NCBI GenBank assembly: GCA_003611955.1
Contig: RAZE01000001.1
Coordinates: 372,001 to 436,000, forward strand
From: a bacterium 1XD8-76
GTDB taxonomy: Bacteria > Bacillota > Clostridia > Lachnospirales > Lachnospiraceae
Direction: 5' to 3'
DNA length: 64,000 nt
In this document: positions 42,266 through 51,222 of the stretch, in pieces
How positions within the stretch are numbered: the first letter of the stretch is position 1
Layout: every line of letters begins with the position of its first letter
The notes under the pieces: model-generated
Seen by the model: the letters and a program-made list of their open reading frames with translations, nothing else
What the model was told of the DNA's origin: nothing
The model's database searches: none
Made by a program: the position numbers and the translations under genes

Positions 42266-42674
42266 ACGTATCGAATTCAAAAAATTATTATTTTTGATGG
42301 ACGATACCTTGATTATAGTTTGGAGTCTACCGAAGTTGAAAAATCCAATGAAATGATTAAGGGGACGAAAAAAGCGCAGGTGGGCATGTTAGAGCATTTT
42401 GATCCTCTCATTAAAGAAATTAAATTGTATCCAGACATTTCAAACGTTGAGAATATATTGCGAAAAATTATTTACCTGTTTATGCTGGAAACAGTTGGGC
42501 GCAATGTCTGATGAGTATGAAACGAAGAATAATTGGGATCGATATTTTTCAGATAAGTTAGGTGCCAAAGAACCAAATAAGTTTTCAAAAGAGTAGGGTT
42601 CACTTTATGACATTCGAAATAAGGTGACTCACGGAAAACCAATAAATGAAGCAGATTTAAAAAAAAGCAAATGA
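42266..42674 (+). pseudogene. Remnant of an Apea-like HEPN protein gene
   Basis: A broken reading frame spans this stretch. Frame 2 encodes FDGRYLDYSLESTEVEKSNE through FMLETVG to about 42490. The reading then continues in frame 0 as LGAMSDEYETKNNWDRYFSD, hits a TAG at 42594-42596, and goes on as GSLYDIRNKVTHGKPINEAD to 42674. The RNKVTHG element matches the RxxxxH RNase motif of HEPN domains common in abortive-infection proteins. At least one frameshift and one nonsense codon make it inactive. Confidence 0.6.
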
Positions 42675-42729
42675 ATTTTTATGTGGTTTTCTTTCCTCCA
42701 GCAATCCCTTTTTGCCTTTATCTTTGCTG

Positions 42730-43180
42730 ACTTTTTAAATTCATACATGCAAATGTAAGCCTGGCCTTCATTTCCATCCGGGATTCTCCGTACATCTATG
42801 TATATCCAAAACTATGATTCTCTTTTGCGCTTCCAAAGAATCTTTCTATAAGTTTCTTTGGATTGTCAGGTTTAAATTTATTGGACAGATGGGATTTTGG
42901 ATTATTTTGAGAGGCATTGGCAGCAACCGGGGTGGAATCAAGTTCGATAAAAGAAGTATCTATAATTGCGTGGTTCGTAAGAAAGATTACCTGTGACTTC
43001 ATGATATCGGAAAGCGCAGAGTTATCAAAGTTTTCGAGGAAACAGTCAAAAGTCCAGTAAGATAGGAGAGGGACGGTAATATCAAATCCGGAGTAATGGG
43101 TGATGAGAAAGTTGCGGAAAGGATATTGAAAACAGTTATCATATGAAGACAGGTTTGATAGAAAATATGTGTGTTGGATT
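42730..43180 (-). pseudogene. Transposase remnant (IS1182/IS5-like DDE)
   Basis: The minus strand reads SYDNCFQYPFRNFLITHYSG, WTFDCFLENFDNSALSDIMK, then FIELDSTPVAANASQNNPKS and ERFFGSAKENHSFGYT, an in-frame TAG, and further RMEMKARLTFACMNLK. The DSTPVAANAS catalytic-Asp strand, the ERFFG...YT segment and the LTFACMNLK tail are characteristic of IS1182-type transposases. The N-terminal part is absent and stops interrupt the frame. No terminal inverted repeats were found. Confidence 0.72.
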
Positions 43181-43326
43181 TATAATCATAAAGGCTGAAG
43201 AAAATATAAAAGAAGTAATCGGAGAACAGTCAGTATTGGATATAATTTTGTTGACTTGAGCATTATAATTGCATATAATACAAGTACAGTAAAAGGTACG
43301 GTTTTAAGTACGGAAAGAGGTGCGCT

Positions 43327-43584
43327 ATGATTGCAACAAAACAGATGGATGTAAGAGCGAATATAAAAAAATACTTTGATATGGCATTTGATGGGGAGCC
43401 AGTTATTGTTTCACGTAAGGAAAATAAAAATGTTGTAATTATTTCTGAGGCAGAATATAACGAACTGGAAAAAGCTAAAAAGAATGCGGAATATCTTGCA
43501 AAATTGAACAGGGCAGACGAGCAGATAAAGAATGGACAAGTGGTTACAAAAACTATGGATGAACTTCTGGCGATGGAGGAATAA
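43327..43584 (+). CDS. Phd/YefM-family antitoxin
   Basis: The 85-residue protein has the YefM/Phd pattern. An N-terminal DNA-binding half contains ANIKKYFDMAFDGEPVIVSR and NVVIISEAEYNELE, and a C-terminal charged helix would wrap the toxin. It is followed 2 bp later by a YoeB/Txe-like toxin gene. The antitoxin normally represses the operon alone and with toxin. The module sits among decayed defence genes but both genes look intact. Confidence 0.9.
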   Translation: MIATKQMDVRANIKKYFDMAFDGEPVIVSRKENKNVVIISEAEYNELEKAKKNAEYLAKLNRADEQIKNGQVVTKTMDELLAMEE

Positions 43585-43586
43585 TC

Positions 43587-43850
43587 ATGAAAATCACTTT
43601 TGCAGAAGATGGATGGAGTGAATATCTCTATTGGCAGACTCAGGATAAAAAGATAGTAAAGAAGATAAACCAGTTATTGCAAAGTATAGAACGGGATGGG
43701 GTATTACAGGGAATAGGTAAGCCAGAGCCATTAAAGTACGGAAAGTCGGGATCATTTAGCAGACGAATAGATGAAGGGAATCGCTTGGTTTATGAAGTTT
43801 CTGATGACCAAATTATTGTGAAATCTTGTAAAGGACATTATAATGATTGA
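43587..43850 (+). CDS. YoeB/Txe-family mRNA interferase toxin
   Basis: The 87-residue basic toxin carries the family motifs: WSEYLYWQTQDKKIVKKINQ, then GIGKPEPLKYGKSGSFSRRI (with the catalytic-region Arg residues), and the C-terminal CKGHYND with the His-Tyr pair typical of YoeB. It would cleave mRNA at the ribosome when not bound by the adjacent antitoxin. It overlaps nothing and begins 2 bp after the antitoxin stop. Confidence 0.92.
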   Translation: MKITFAEDGWSEYLYWQTQDKKIVKKINQLLQSIERDGVLQGIGKPEPLKYGKSGSFSRRIDEGNRLVYEVSDDQIIVKSCKGHYND

Positions 43851-43906
43851 TGTAGGGGTTGAGATATTCAATCCCTATAGTTAAATTTGGAGATGTGAGA
43901 AAATAA

Positions 43907-44207
43907 ACGATTACAGAAACCGGAAGAGAACTGGATCTGTCAAAACTGGATATTGATGAACTGAGATTGCAGTTTAAAGAACTCAGGAACAAAAATCTTG
44001 AAACTGATGAAGGATCTTCACGCGGAGGAAGAAAAGCGTGTAAAATTGGCGGCTAAGGAGCTGTATAATACGCTGACAGAGAAACGCAAAGAATTGTTTA
44101 TCATCGGCTGGCAGAATGGTCCCCAGCCCAAGGAACGGGTGAAAGGTGAAATTGTGTTTGACCACATCGTTGATCAGGCCATGACAGGCTATAACTGGGT
44201 TGCATAA
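43907..44207 (+). pseudogene. Remnant of a type I restriction endonuclease HsdR C-terminus
   Basis: The first part, frame 2, reads TGRELDLSKLDIDELRLQFK, like the HsdR helical region. After a frameshift near 44,000, frame 0 continues EEKRVKLAAKELYNTLTEKR and ends VFDHIVDQAMTGYNWVA, matching the HsdR C-terminal DUF3387 end. The motor and nuclease domains are missing, and sequence between the two parts is deleted. It lies just after the toxin gene, consistent with a former restriction locus. Confidence 0.68.
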
Positions 44208-44232
44208 TTTTATGAAGCGAGGAGGTTACAGT

Positions 44233-45645
44233 ATGAAAGGCATTTTGGCAGCATTTATGGTGCCCCATCCGCCGCTCATTGTACCGGAGATTGGCGGGGG
44301 AGAGGAGAAAAAAATACAAAAGACGATCGACGCCTACAGGGAGGCAGCAGGGCGGATAAAGGAGCTAAAGCCGGAGACCATCGTGATCCTGTCGCCCCAC
44401 CAGATCATGTACGCGGATTACTTTCACATCTCTCCGGGAAAAGGGGCAAGAGGGGACTTTAGCAATTTCAGGGCGCGGGATGTGAAATTTGAGGTCTCTT
44501 ACGACGAGGAGTTTGTGGAGGAGCTGTCCTTTTTGGCCGCGGAGCGTGATCTGCCCGCCGGAACGATGGGGGAGCGCGATAAAAAACTGGATCACGGAAC
44601 GATGGTACCGTTATATTTTATCGATCAGTTTTACCATGATTATCAGGTGGTGAGGATCGGGCTCTCGGGACTTTCTCTCGCAAGGCATTATGAACTGGGA
44701 GAGTGCATCCGGGAGGCGGCACGGCGTTTGGGCAGAAGAGTGGTGATCATCGCCAGCGGCGATCTGTCCCACAGGCTGAAAGAGGACGGCCCTTACGGGT
44801 ATCGCGAGGAGGGACCGGTGTACGATGAACGGATCATGGAAGTCATGGGGACGGGAAATTTCGCGGAACTGTTTGAGTTTTCGGAGAAATTCTGCGATAG
44901 AGCGGGGGAATGCGGCCATCGCTCCTTTGTGATCATGGCTGGGGCGTTTGACCGGACGGAGGTAAAGACGGAGCGGCTTTCCTACGAAGGGCCTTTTGGA
45001 GTGGGATACGGAATCTGCGCCTACGAGGCGGCGGGAGAGAACGCGGTCAGAAATTTCAGAGAGCAGTTTGAGGAGAAGGAGAGACAAAGGCTCGCCGGGC
45101 TGCGGGAAAAGGAAGATGTCTATGTGAGGCTTGCCCGAAGGACGATCGAAAAATATATAATTTCCGGGAGAAAACTGCAGATATCCGGAGATCTGCCGGA
45201 GGAGATCCGGAAAGAGATGCCAAAGGAGATGCTGACATGCCGGGCGGGAGCTTTTGTCTCTATCAAGAAAGACGGACAGCTCAGAGGCTGTATCGGAACG
45301 ATCCAGGCCACGAGAGATTCCCTGGCGGAGGAGATCATAGAGAACGCGGTCAGCGCCGCGGTGCGGGATCCCAGATTTTCTCCGATAGAGCCGGAGGAGC
45401 TGGAATCCCTGGTGATCAGCGTGGATGTGCTGGGGGATACGGAGAAGATATCCTCACCGGAGGAGCTTGACACGGAGAGGTATGGCGTGATCGTGACAAA
45501 GGGACGAAAAAGGGGACTGCTTCTGCCGAATCTCGAGGGTGTCGATACGGTGGAGGAACAGATCGCGATAGCAAAGCAGAAAGCCGGGATCGGGGAGCAT
45601 GAGCCGGTGGAACTGGAGCGGTTTGAGGTGGTCAGACACTATTAG
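44233..45645 (+). CDS. Memo-AMMECR1 fusion protein (AmmeMemoRadiSam system)
   Basis: The 470-residue protein joins two domains. Residues about 1-265 resemble the Memo/dioxygenase-like LigB fold (MVPHPPLIVPEIGGGEEKKI, VILSPHQIMYADYF, ASGDLSHRL, with several His that could bind metal). Residues about 290-470 form an AMMECR1 domain with the hallmark LRGCIGTIQ and RYGVIVTKGRKRGLLLPNLE (read in parts). The next gene is the radical SAM partner. The biochemical role of this three-part system was not known to me. ATG 44233 follows GGAGG; an upstream ATG at 44200 overlaps the HsdR remnant and is unlikely. Confidence 0.92.
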   Translation: MKGILAAFMVPHPPLIVPEIGGGEEKKIQKTIDAYREAAGRIKELKPETIVILSPHQIMYADYFHISPGKGARGDFSNFRARDVKFEVSYDEEFVEELSFLAAERDLPAGTMGERDKKLDHGTMVPLYFIDQFYHDYQVVRIGLSGLSLARHYELGECIREAARRLGRRVVIIASGDLSHRLKEDGPYGYREEGPVYDERIMEVMGTGNFAELFEFSEKFCDRAGECGHRSFVIMAGAFDRTEVKTERLSYEGPFGVGYGICAYEAAGENAVRNFREQFEEKERQRLAGLREKEDVYVRLARRTIEKYIISGRKLQISGDLPEEIRKEMPKEMLTCRAGAFVSIKKDGQLRGCIGTIQATRDSLAEEIIENAVSAAVRDPRFSPIEPEELESLVISVDVLGDTEKISSPEELDTERYGVIVTKGRKRGLLLPNLEGVDTVEEQIAIAKQKAGIGEHEPVELERFEVVRHY

Positions 45646-45653
45646 GAGAGAAA

Positions 45654-46481
45654 ATGGAAAAAATATGCCGGACATGCATGCATCATTGCAGATTGAACCC
45701 CGGACAGTGGGGAATCTGCAGAGCGAGGAAAAATGAGGGGGGAGAGATCGTCTGCAAAAACTACGGACAGGTATCCTCTCTTGCCCTGGATCCGATCGAG
45801 AAAAAACCGTTAAACAGGTTTTATCCGGAGAGCAAAATACTGTCCGTGGGGAGCTTCGGCTGCAACCTGCGCTGTCCTTTCTGCCAGAACTACGAAATTT
45901 CCATGACAAAGCCGGAAGTCTCCGAGGATACGTATCTCTCCCCTCAGGAACTCGTCGATATCGCGGTAAAATGCCGGGAGAAGGGAAATATCGGTGTGGC
46001 GTTCACGTACAACGAACCGCTCGTCGGGTGGGAGTATGTGTTGGATACGGCGAAACTGGTGAAGGAGGCGGGCATGAAAAACGTGCTTGTGACCAACGGG
46101 ACAGCTTCGCCGGAAGTGCTGGAGAAACTTTTGCCGTACATGGATGCGATGAATATTGATCTGAAAGGGTTCAGAGAGGAATATTACAGGAAGCTGGGCG
46201 GAAGTCTTTTCGCTGTGAAAGAATTTATTGTCCGGGCGGCGGAAGAATGTCATGTGGAACTGACGACGCTGATCGTGCAGGGAGAGAATGACAGCGTGCG
46301 GGAGATGGAGGAGGAAGTGCGCTGGATTGCTTCCATTGATGAGGAGATACCGCTCCATGTCAGCCGTTTTTTTCCAAGGTATCATATGGAAGCGAGCACG
46401 GCGACAAGCGTAAAAAAAGTATATCAGCTCGCGGATGTGGCGAGAAAGATGCTGAAATACGTATATACGGGGAATTGTTAG
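45654..46481 (+). CDS. amrS: AmmeMemoRadiSam system radical SAM enzyme
   Basis: The 275-residue enzyme has the radical SAM cluster motif C70-NLR-C74-PF-C77 that holds a 4Fe-4S cluster. An N-terminal cysteine set (C5, C8, C12, C22) may bind metal or a second cluster. GVAFTYNEPLVGWEYVLDTA and IDLKGFREEYYRKLGG are typical of the PflA-like branch. It begins 8 bp after the fusion gene, so the two are coexpressed. The substrate is unknown. Confidence 0.93.
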   Translation: MEKICRTCMHHCRLNPGQWGICRARKNEGGEIVCKNYGQVSSLALDPIEKKPLNRFYPESKILSVGSFGCNLRCPFCQNYEISMTKPEVSEDTYLSPQELVDIAVKCREKGNIGVAFTYNEPLVGWEYVLDTAKLVKEAGMKNVLVTNGTASPEVLEKLLPYMDAMNIDLKGFREEYYRKLGGSLFAVKEFIVRAAEECHVELTTLIVQGENDSVREMEEEVRWIASIDEEIPLHVSRFFPRYHMEASTATSVKKVYQLADVARKMLKYVYTGNC

Positions 46482-46653
46482 GCGAAAAGCCGCGCCCGGT
46501 TTGTGAAATCTACATAGAAAAACTGTAAAAAATGCTCAAAAATAAAAGATTTTTGTTATGGAATCTGGAAAAGAAGAATGATATACTCTATGATAGGCAC
46601 TTGAGACGAAAGAAAAATGAAAAGGCTGCACAGGCAGCAGAATGAGAGGAAAC

Positions 46654-47415
46654 ATGGCAAAAGTAATTGCGGTTGCGAATCAGAAAGGCGGCGTGGGGAA
46701 GACAACGACTTCCATCAATCTGACGGCCGCTCTGGCTGAGGAGGGAAAAAAGGTTCTGTTGATCGATGCTGACCCTCAGGGAAACGCTACCAGCGGATAT
46801 GGCATCAACAAAAACGAACTGGAAAATACAATATATGAACTGATGCTGGAGGAATGTACGATCGGGGAATGTCTTCTGTCGGATGTAATACCGAACGTTT
46901 CACTGATTCCGGCAAATGTAAATCTGGCGGCAGTGGAGATTGAACTGATCGACGCGGATAAAAAAGAATTTATTTTGAGGAATGAGATCGATTATATCAG
47001 GGATCAATATGATTATATTATGATAGACTGCCCGCCCTCTCTGAGTATTCTCACCGTGAACGCGATGGTGACGGCGGATACGGTGCTTGTGCCGATCCAG
47101 TGTGAGTACTATGCGTTGGAGGGACTCAGTCAGCTTATCTATACGGTAAATCTTGTCAGAGAGCGGTTAAATCCGGTGTTAGATATCGAGGGCGTGGTAT
47201 TTACGATGTATGATTCCAGAACAAATCTCTCGATGCAGGTCGTGGAGAACGTGAAAAGCAATCTGACACAGCATATTTTTGAGACGGCGATCCCCAGGAA
47301 TATTCGTCTGGCGGAGGCGCCGAGCCATGGCGTTCCGATCAACAAATACGATGAAAGGTCGGCGGGCGCCGAGGCTTACGCGAAGCTGGCGAAGGAAATC
47401 ATTGTGAAAAGCTGA
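46654..47415 (+). CDS. parA: Chromosome partitioning ATPase ParA (Soj)
   Basis: The 253-residue Walker-type ATPase has the deviant Walker A KGGVGKTT near residue 11 and Walker [13 protein letters not shown]. It forms DNA-bound dimers and drives origin segregation together with ParB-parS; in Bacillus it also regulates DnaA. I start at ATG 46654 because GAGAGGA lies just before it; an upstream ATG at 46642 overlaps that site. A TATACT at 46582-46587 is a possible -10. It is followed by parB at 47 bp. Confidence 0.96.
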   Translation: MAKVIAVANQKGGVGKTTTSINLTAALAEEGKKVLLIDADPQGNATSGYGINKNELENTIYELMLEECTIGECLLSDVIPNVSLIPANVNLAAVEIELIDADKKEFILRNEIDYIRDQYDYIMIDCPPSLSILTVNAMVTADTVLVPIQCEYYALEGLSQLIYTVNLVRERLNPVLDIEGVVFTMYDSRTNLSMQVVENVKSNLTQHIFETAIPRNIRLAEAPSHGVPINKYDERSAGAEAYAKLAKEIIVKS

Positions 47416-47462
47416 GCCGGTCGGGCGAGGCGCACAAATAAACATATCAGAACGGGGGCAAT

Positions 47463-48368
47463 ATGGCGGCAAAAGGAAGAGGATTAGGAAAAGGGCTGGA
47501 TGCGCTGATACCGAGCGCGCAGGTTCCGGTGAAAACAAAAGAAGAGACAGCAGAGGATTCCGGGGATAAGGGAAAAGAGCAGCTTGTCAAAATTACAAAG
47601 GTGGAACCGAACAGGGAGCAGCCGAGAAAAAATTTTGATGAGGATGCCCTGGAGGAACTTGCGGATTCCATCAAGCAGTTCGGTCTGTTGCAGCCGATCC
47701 TGGTACAGGATAGAAAGACCTACTATGAGATCATAGCGGGTGAACGGAGATGGCGCGCGGCGAAACTTGCCGGCCTGAAGGAAGTGCCCGTCATTATCAA
47801 AAACTTTACGCCGCAGGAAATAGTGGAGATCTCTCTGATCGAAAATATCCAGAGGGAGGACTTAAACCCGATTGAGGAAGCCCTCGCCTACAAAAGGCTT
47901 TTGACGGAATTCAGTCTGACGCAGGACGAAGTGGCGGAGCGGGTCTCCAAGAGCAGAACGACAGTCACAAACTCCATGCGTCTTTTGAAACTTGACGAGC
48001 GCGTACAACAGATGATCATCGATGATATGATCACCACCGGACATGCCCGGGCATTGATCGGTATCGAAGATAAAAACGCCCAGTACGAACTGGCCCAGAA
48101 GATTTTCGATGAGAAGCTGAATGTGCGCGAGGTGGAAAAACTGGTAAAGAGCATTCAGAGCCCTAAGCCGAAGAAGGAGCCCCAAAAGACGAATCCAAGT
48201 CTGGAGCTTGTGTACAGAGAGATTGAGGAGAGATTAAAACAGTCTCTGGGGACAAAGGTATCCATCCAGTCGAAAGAAAACGGGGCCGGAAAAATGGAGA
48301 TTGAGTTTTTCAGCCATGAGGAACTGGAGCGGATCACGGAATTTTTTATGAAGAAATCGGATCATTAA
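47463..48368 (+). CDS. parB: Chromosome partitioning protein ParB (Spo0J)
   Basis: The 301-residue CTPase has the N-terminal ParA-activating segment (RGLGKGLDALIP), the CTP-binding motif IAGERRWRAAKLAG, the LIENIQREDLNPIEEA element and a central helix-turn-helix (TQDEVAERVSKSRTTVTNSM) that reads parS. A C-terminal dimerisation domain follows. Perfect parS sites occur at 11.5 kb in this window. It sits in the usual order parA-parB-DUF4446-serS. Confidence 0.97.
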   Translation: MAAKGRGLGKGLDALIPSAQVPVKTKEETAEDSGDKGKEQLVKITKVEPNREQPRKNFDEDALEELADSIKQFGLLQPILVQDRKTYYEIIAGERRWRAAKLAGLKEVPVIIKNFTPQEIVEISLIENIQREDLNPIEEALAYKRLLTEFSLTQDEVAERVSKSRTTVTNSMRLLKLDERVQQMIIDDMITTGHARALIGIEDKNAQYELAQKIFDEKLNVREVEKLVKSIQSPKPKKEPQKTNPSLELVYREIEERLKQSLGTKVSIQSKENGAGKMEIEFFSHEELERITEFFMKKSDH

Positions 48369-48396
48369 AAACGGTAAAAGGATAAAGGAGAAACGG

Positions 48397-48906
48397 ATGA
48401 ACAGCGATTTTTTGACGATGATAGGTTTAGGCGGCATAGATATTGGCTATATTTTAGTCGGTATCGCGGCGGTACTGCTGATTATCCTGATCATGTTGAT
48501 CGTATTGACAGTAAAATATACAAAAGTGAAAAAACGCTATGATAAATTTATGCGGGGCAAAAATGCCGCCAGTCTGGAAGATGACATGAACGGTGTTTTT
48601 GAAGATATGAAGCTTTTGAAGAACAATGTGGATAAAAACAGGAAAGACATCCGTGCTCTGTATAAAAATATGGGAAAAACGTTCCAGAAGCTGGGTATTG
48701 TAAAATATGACGCATTCAAGCAGATGGGCGGACAGCTTTCCTTCTCCCTCGCTCTTCTGGATGAGAATGACAACGGCTTTATCCTGAATTCCGTACATAG
48801 CAGCGAGGGCTGCTATTCCTACACGAAGGAAGTAAGGAACGGCACATGCAGTATTTCTCTCGGGGAGGAAGAACAGCAGGCGCTTGATATGGCGATGGGA
48901 CATTGA
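48397..48906 (+). CDS. DUF4446 family membrane protein
   Basis: The 169-residue protein has one N-terminal membrane helix (about 17-40), a coiled-coil stretch (about 60-95) and a C-terminal domain with KLGIVKYDAFKQMGGQLSFS and LALLDENDNGFILNSVHSSE. This matches DUF4446, a family usually encoded beside parB in Clostridia. Function is unknown; position suggests a link to segregation or division. It starts behind AAAGGAGAA, 28 bp after parB. Confidence 0.85.
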   Translation: MNSDFLTMIGLGGIDIGYILVGIAAVLLIILIMLIVLTVKYTKVKKRYDKFMRGKNAASLEDDMNGVFEDMKLLKNNVDKNRKDIRALYKNMGKTFQKLGIVKYDAFKQMGGQLSFSLALLDENDNGFILNSVHSSEGCYSYTKEVRNGTCSISLGEEEQQALDMAMGH

Positions 48907-48989
48907 TATGGAATAATAAAATATGCGGAAACGTAAATAATTATATTTAATGCAGAGAGATAACGGAACTTTGCAGAAAAGAGGAGATT

Positions 48990-50270
48990 ATGATCGATAT
49001 CAAATTTTTGAGAGAAAATCCGGAAGCAGTAAAAGAAAATATCAGAAAAAAATTTCAGGACAGCAAGCTGCCCATGGTAGATGAAGTGATTGTTCTGGAT
49101 GCGGAGAGAAGAAAGGCCCAGCAGGAAGCCGATGAATTAAAAGCGGCGAAAAATAAGATAGCCAAGCAAATTGGTGCGCTGATGGGACAGGGCAAAAAGG
49201 AAGAGGCGGAAGAGAAGAAAAAAGAGGTCGCCGCAGATGCGCAGCGCCTTGCGCAGCTGGAGAAAAAGCAGGCGGAGCTGGAAGAAAAAGTAACCAATAT
49301 CATGATGGTCATTCCCAATATCATCGACCCTTCCGTACCCGTCGGCAGAGACGACTCCGAGAATGTGGAGGTTCAAAAATACGGGGAACCGGTCGTGCCG
49401 GAGTTTGAGATCCCCTATCACACAGAGATCATGGAGAAGGTGAACGGGATTGACCTGGATGCGGCGAGAAAAGTGGCGGGGAACGGATTCTATTACCTGA
49501 TGGGCGATATCGCAAGGCTGCACTCCGCAGTGCTCTCCTATGCGAGAGATTTTATGATCGGCAGAGGGTTTACCTACTGCATTCCGCCCTATATGATCCA
49601 CGGGAATGTGGTATCCGGCGTTATGAGCTTCCCGGAGATGGATGCCATGATGTATAAAATTGAAGGCGAGGATCTGTATCTGATCGGAACTTCCGAGCAC
49701 TCCATGATCGGAAAATTTATCGATACGATGATACCCGAGGCGGAACTGCCGAAGAACATGACCAGCTACTCCCCCTGTTTCCGGAAGGAAAAAGGCGCCC
49801 ACGGGCTGGAGGAGAGAGGTGTCTACCGGATCCATCAGTTTGAGAAACAGGAGATGATCGTAGTCTGTAAGCCTGAGGAATCCCCGATGTGGTTTGAAAA
49901 GCTCTGGCAGAATACGGTGGATCTGTTCCGCTCCCTGGACATTCCGGTGCGGACGATCGAATGCTGTTCCGGTGACCTGGCGGACCTGAAGGTAAAATCT
50001 TTCGATGTGGAGGCGTGGTCCCCGAGACAGAAAAAATACTTTGAGGTGGGAAGTTGTTCCAACCTAGGCGACGCCCAGGCGAGAAGGCTGAAGATCCGCG
50101 TAAAAGACAGTGACGGAAACAAGTATTTTGCACATACATTAAATAATACCGTAGTAGCTCCGCCCAGAATGCTGATCGCCTTTCTGGAGAATAACCTGCA
50201 GGCGGACGGCAGCATCAAAATACCGGAAGTCTTAAGACCTTACATGGGCGGACAGGAGAAAATTTCATAA
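48990..50270 (+). CDS. serS: Seryl-tRNA synthetase
   Basis: The 426-residue class II synthetase charges tRNA-Ser. It has the N-terminal antiparallel coiled-coil arm (about residues 28-105) that grips the long variable arm. Catalytic motif 2 is FRKEKGAHGLEERGVYRIHQ, and motif 3 near the end is HTLNNTVVAPPRMLIAFLEN. The gene follows DUF4446 by 83 bp; no T-box leader was seen in that gap. ATG follows AGAGGAG. Confidence 0.97.
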   Translation: MIDIKFLRENPEAVKENIRKKFQDSKLPMVDEVIVLDAERRKAQQEADELKAAKNKIAKQIGALMGQGKKEEAEEKKKEVAADAQRLAQLEKKQAELEEKVTNIMMVIPNIIDPSVPVGRDDSENVEVQKYGEPVVPEFEIPYHTEIMEKVNGIDLDAARKVAGNGFYYLMGDIARLHSAVLSYARDFMIGRGFTYCIPPYMIHGNVVSGVMSFPEMDAMMYKIEGEDLYLIGTSEHSMIGKFIDTMIPEAELPKNMTSYSPCFRKEKGAHGLEERGVYRIHQFEKQEMIVVCKPEESPMWFEKLWQNTVDLFRSLDIPVRTIECCSGDLADLKVKSFDVEAWSPRQKKYFEVGSCSNLGDAQARRLKIRVKDSDGNKYFAHTLNNTVVAPPRMLIAFLENNLQADGSIKIPEVLRPYMGGQEKIS

Positions 50271-50325
50271 ACAACGGCATGGGCCAGAGCAGTGCTCATG
50301 CGGTACTGGAATGGAGGTGAAATCT

Positions 50326-51222
50326 TTGCATAAATATTTACGTGCCATCGGCTTTAGCAAAATACAGACTCCGAAACAGATGCATGAACTGGTCATGGAT
50401 GTCATTCAGAGTGCGGATAAGAGAAGTTATACATCAAATTCCGAGACGACGATGCTGGCGGAATTCAGCAAGGATTTCGCAGACCGGGTCGGGATCACTG
50501 TCTGTGGTGAGTTTGATGAAAAAGACGAATTTACATTTGAATACAGTTTCCCGTATTTTCGGGGAGAAGGAATTTCTACGGAGGAGGATATCTCCGTGGA
50601 ACGCCATGCGGAAAAGGAATCCTACGCCGGCGTGTGCAACGATCTGCGGGTGGGAGTTTCCCTGATTTTTTACCTGCAGAATATGATGGATTACGCCAAG
50701 ATAAAATACGGGAACAGACTGCCGATACGCGGGACCAGTCTGACATTGAGCGCTCTTTCCACCAGCGGAAAAATCCTTCTGCCGATCTGTAAGAAGAAGG
50801 AGGATGTGGCGAGGGTTGAGAAGGAGACAAACAACCGGAATAAGCTGATCGCCCAGGCGAGGGCGGGGGACGAGGAGGCGATCGAGACGCTGACCCTCGA
50901 GGATATGGATATCTATAACGCCATTTCCAAAAAGATCAGAACAGAGGATGTTCTGAGCCTTGTGGATACCTGTTTTATGCCCTACGGGGTGGAATGCGAC
51001 CAATATTCCGTGCTGGGGGAAATTCTGGAGTGCAGTGAGACGAAAAACAGACTGACAGGAGAAGAGCTCTGGATGATAGCCCTCTCCTGCAACGATCTTA
51101 TCTTTGAGGTGTGCATCAATAAGAAAGACCTCTACGGCGAGCCCCTGCCGGGCAGACGTTTTAAAGGGACGATCTGGATGCAGGGAATCATCAACTTTCC
51201 GGAGATTTACGGGGTTTCTTAA
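50326..51222 (+). CDS. DUF3881 family protein
   Basis: The 298-residue soluble protein starts LHKYLRAIGFSKIQTPKQMH and matches DUF3881, a family I associate with Lachnospiraceae and relatives. It has no known function. I favour TTG 50326 as start because GGAGGTGA ends 5 nt before it; the ATG at 50311 is part of that ribosome site. It follows serS by 55 bp. Its 3' end overlaps by 32 bp the 3' end of the convergent exonuclease gene. Confidence 0.75.
   Translation: MHKYLRAIGFSKIQTPKQMHELVMDVIQSADKRSYTSNSETTMLAEFSKDFADRVGITVCGEFDEKDEFTFEYSFPYFRGEGISTEEDISVERHAEKESYAGVCNDLRVGVSLIFYLQNMMDYAKIKYGNRLPIRGTSLTLSALSTSGKILLPICKKKEDVARVEKETNNRNKLIAQARAGDEEAIETLTLEDMDIYNAISKKIRTEDVLSLVDTCFMPYGVECDQYSVLGEILECSETKNRLTGEELWMIALSCNDLIFEVCINKKDLYGEPLPGRRFKGTIWMQGIINFPEIYGVS

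Larger units (their letters stand above)
42096..43326. other. 1.2-kb gene-poor, AT-rich region of decayed genes
   Basis: This gap holds the HEPN and transposase remnants described separately. 42,096-42,265 includes further scraps in shifting frames (for example KDPITIRENSIVPKIFVYK before a stop). 43,181-43,326 shows no remnant, only the upstream region of the toxin-antitoxin pair, with AAGAGGT before its start. Confidence 0.7.

Noticed and set aside
43404..43416. A parS-like half-site GTTTCACGT in the antitoxin gene
   Set aside because: Only one arm matches and the other half diverges, so it is likely chance within coding sequence.
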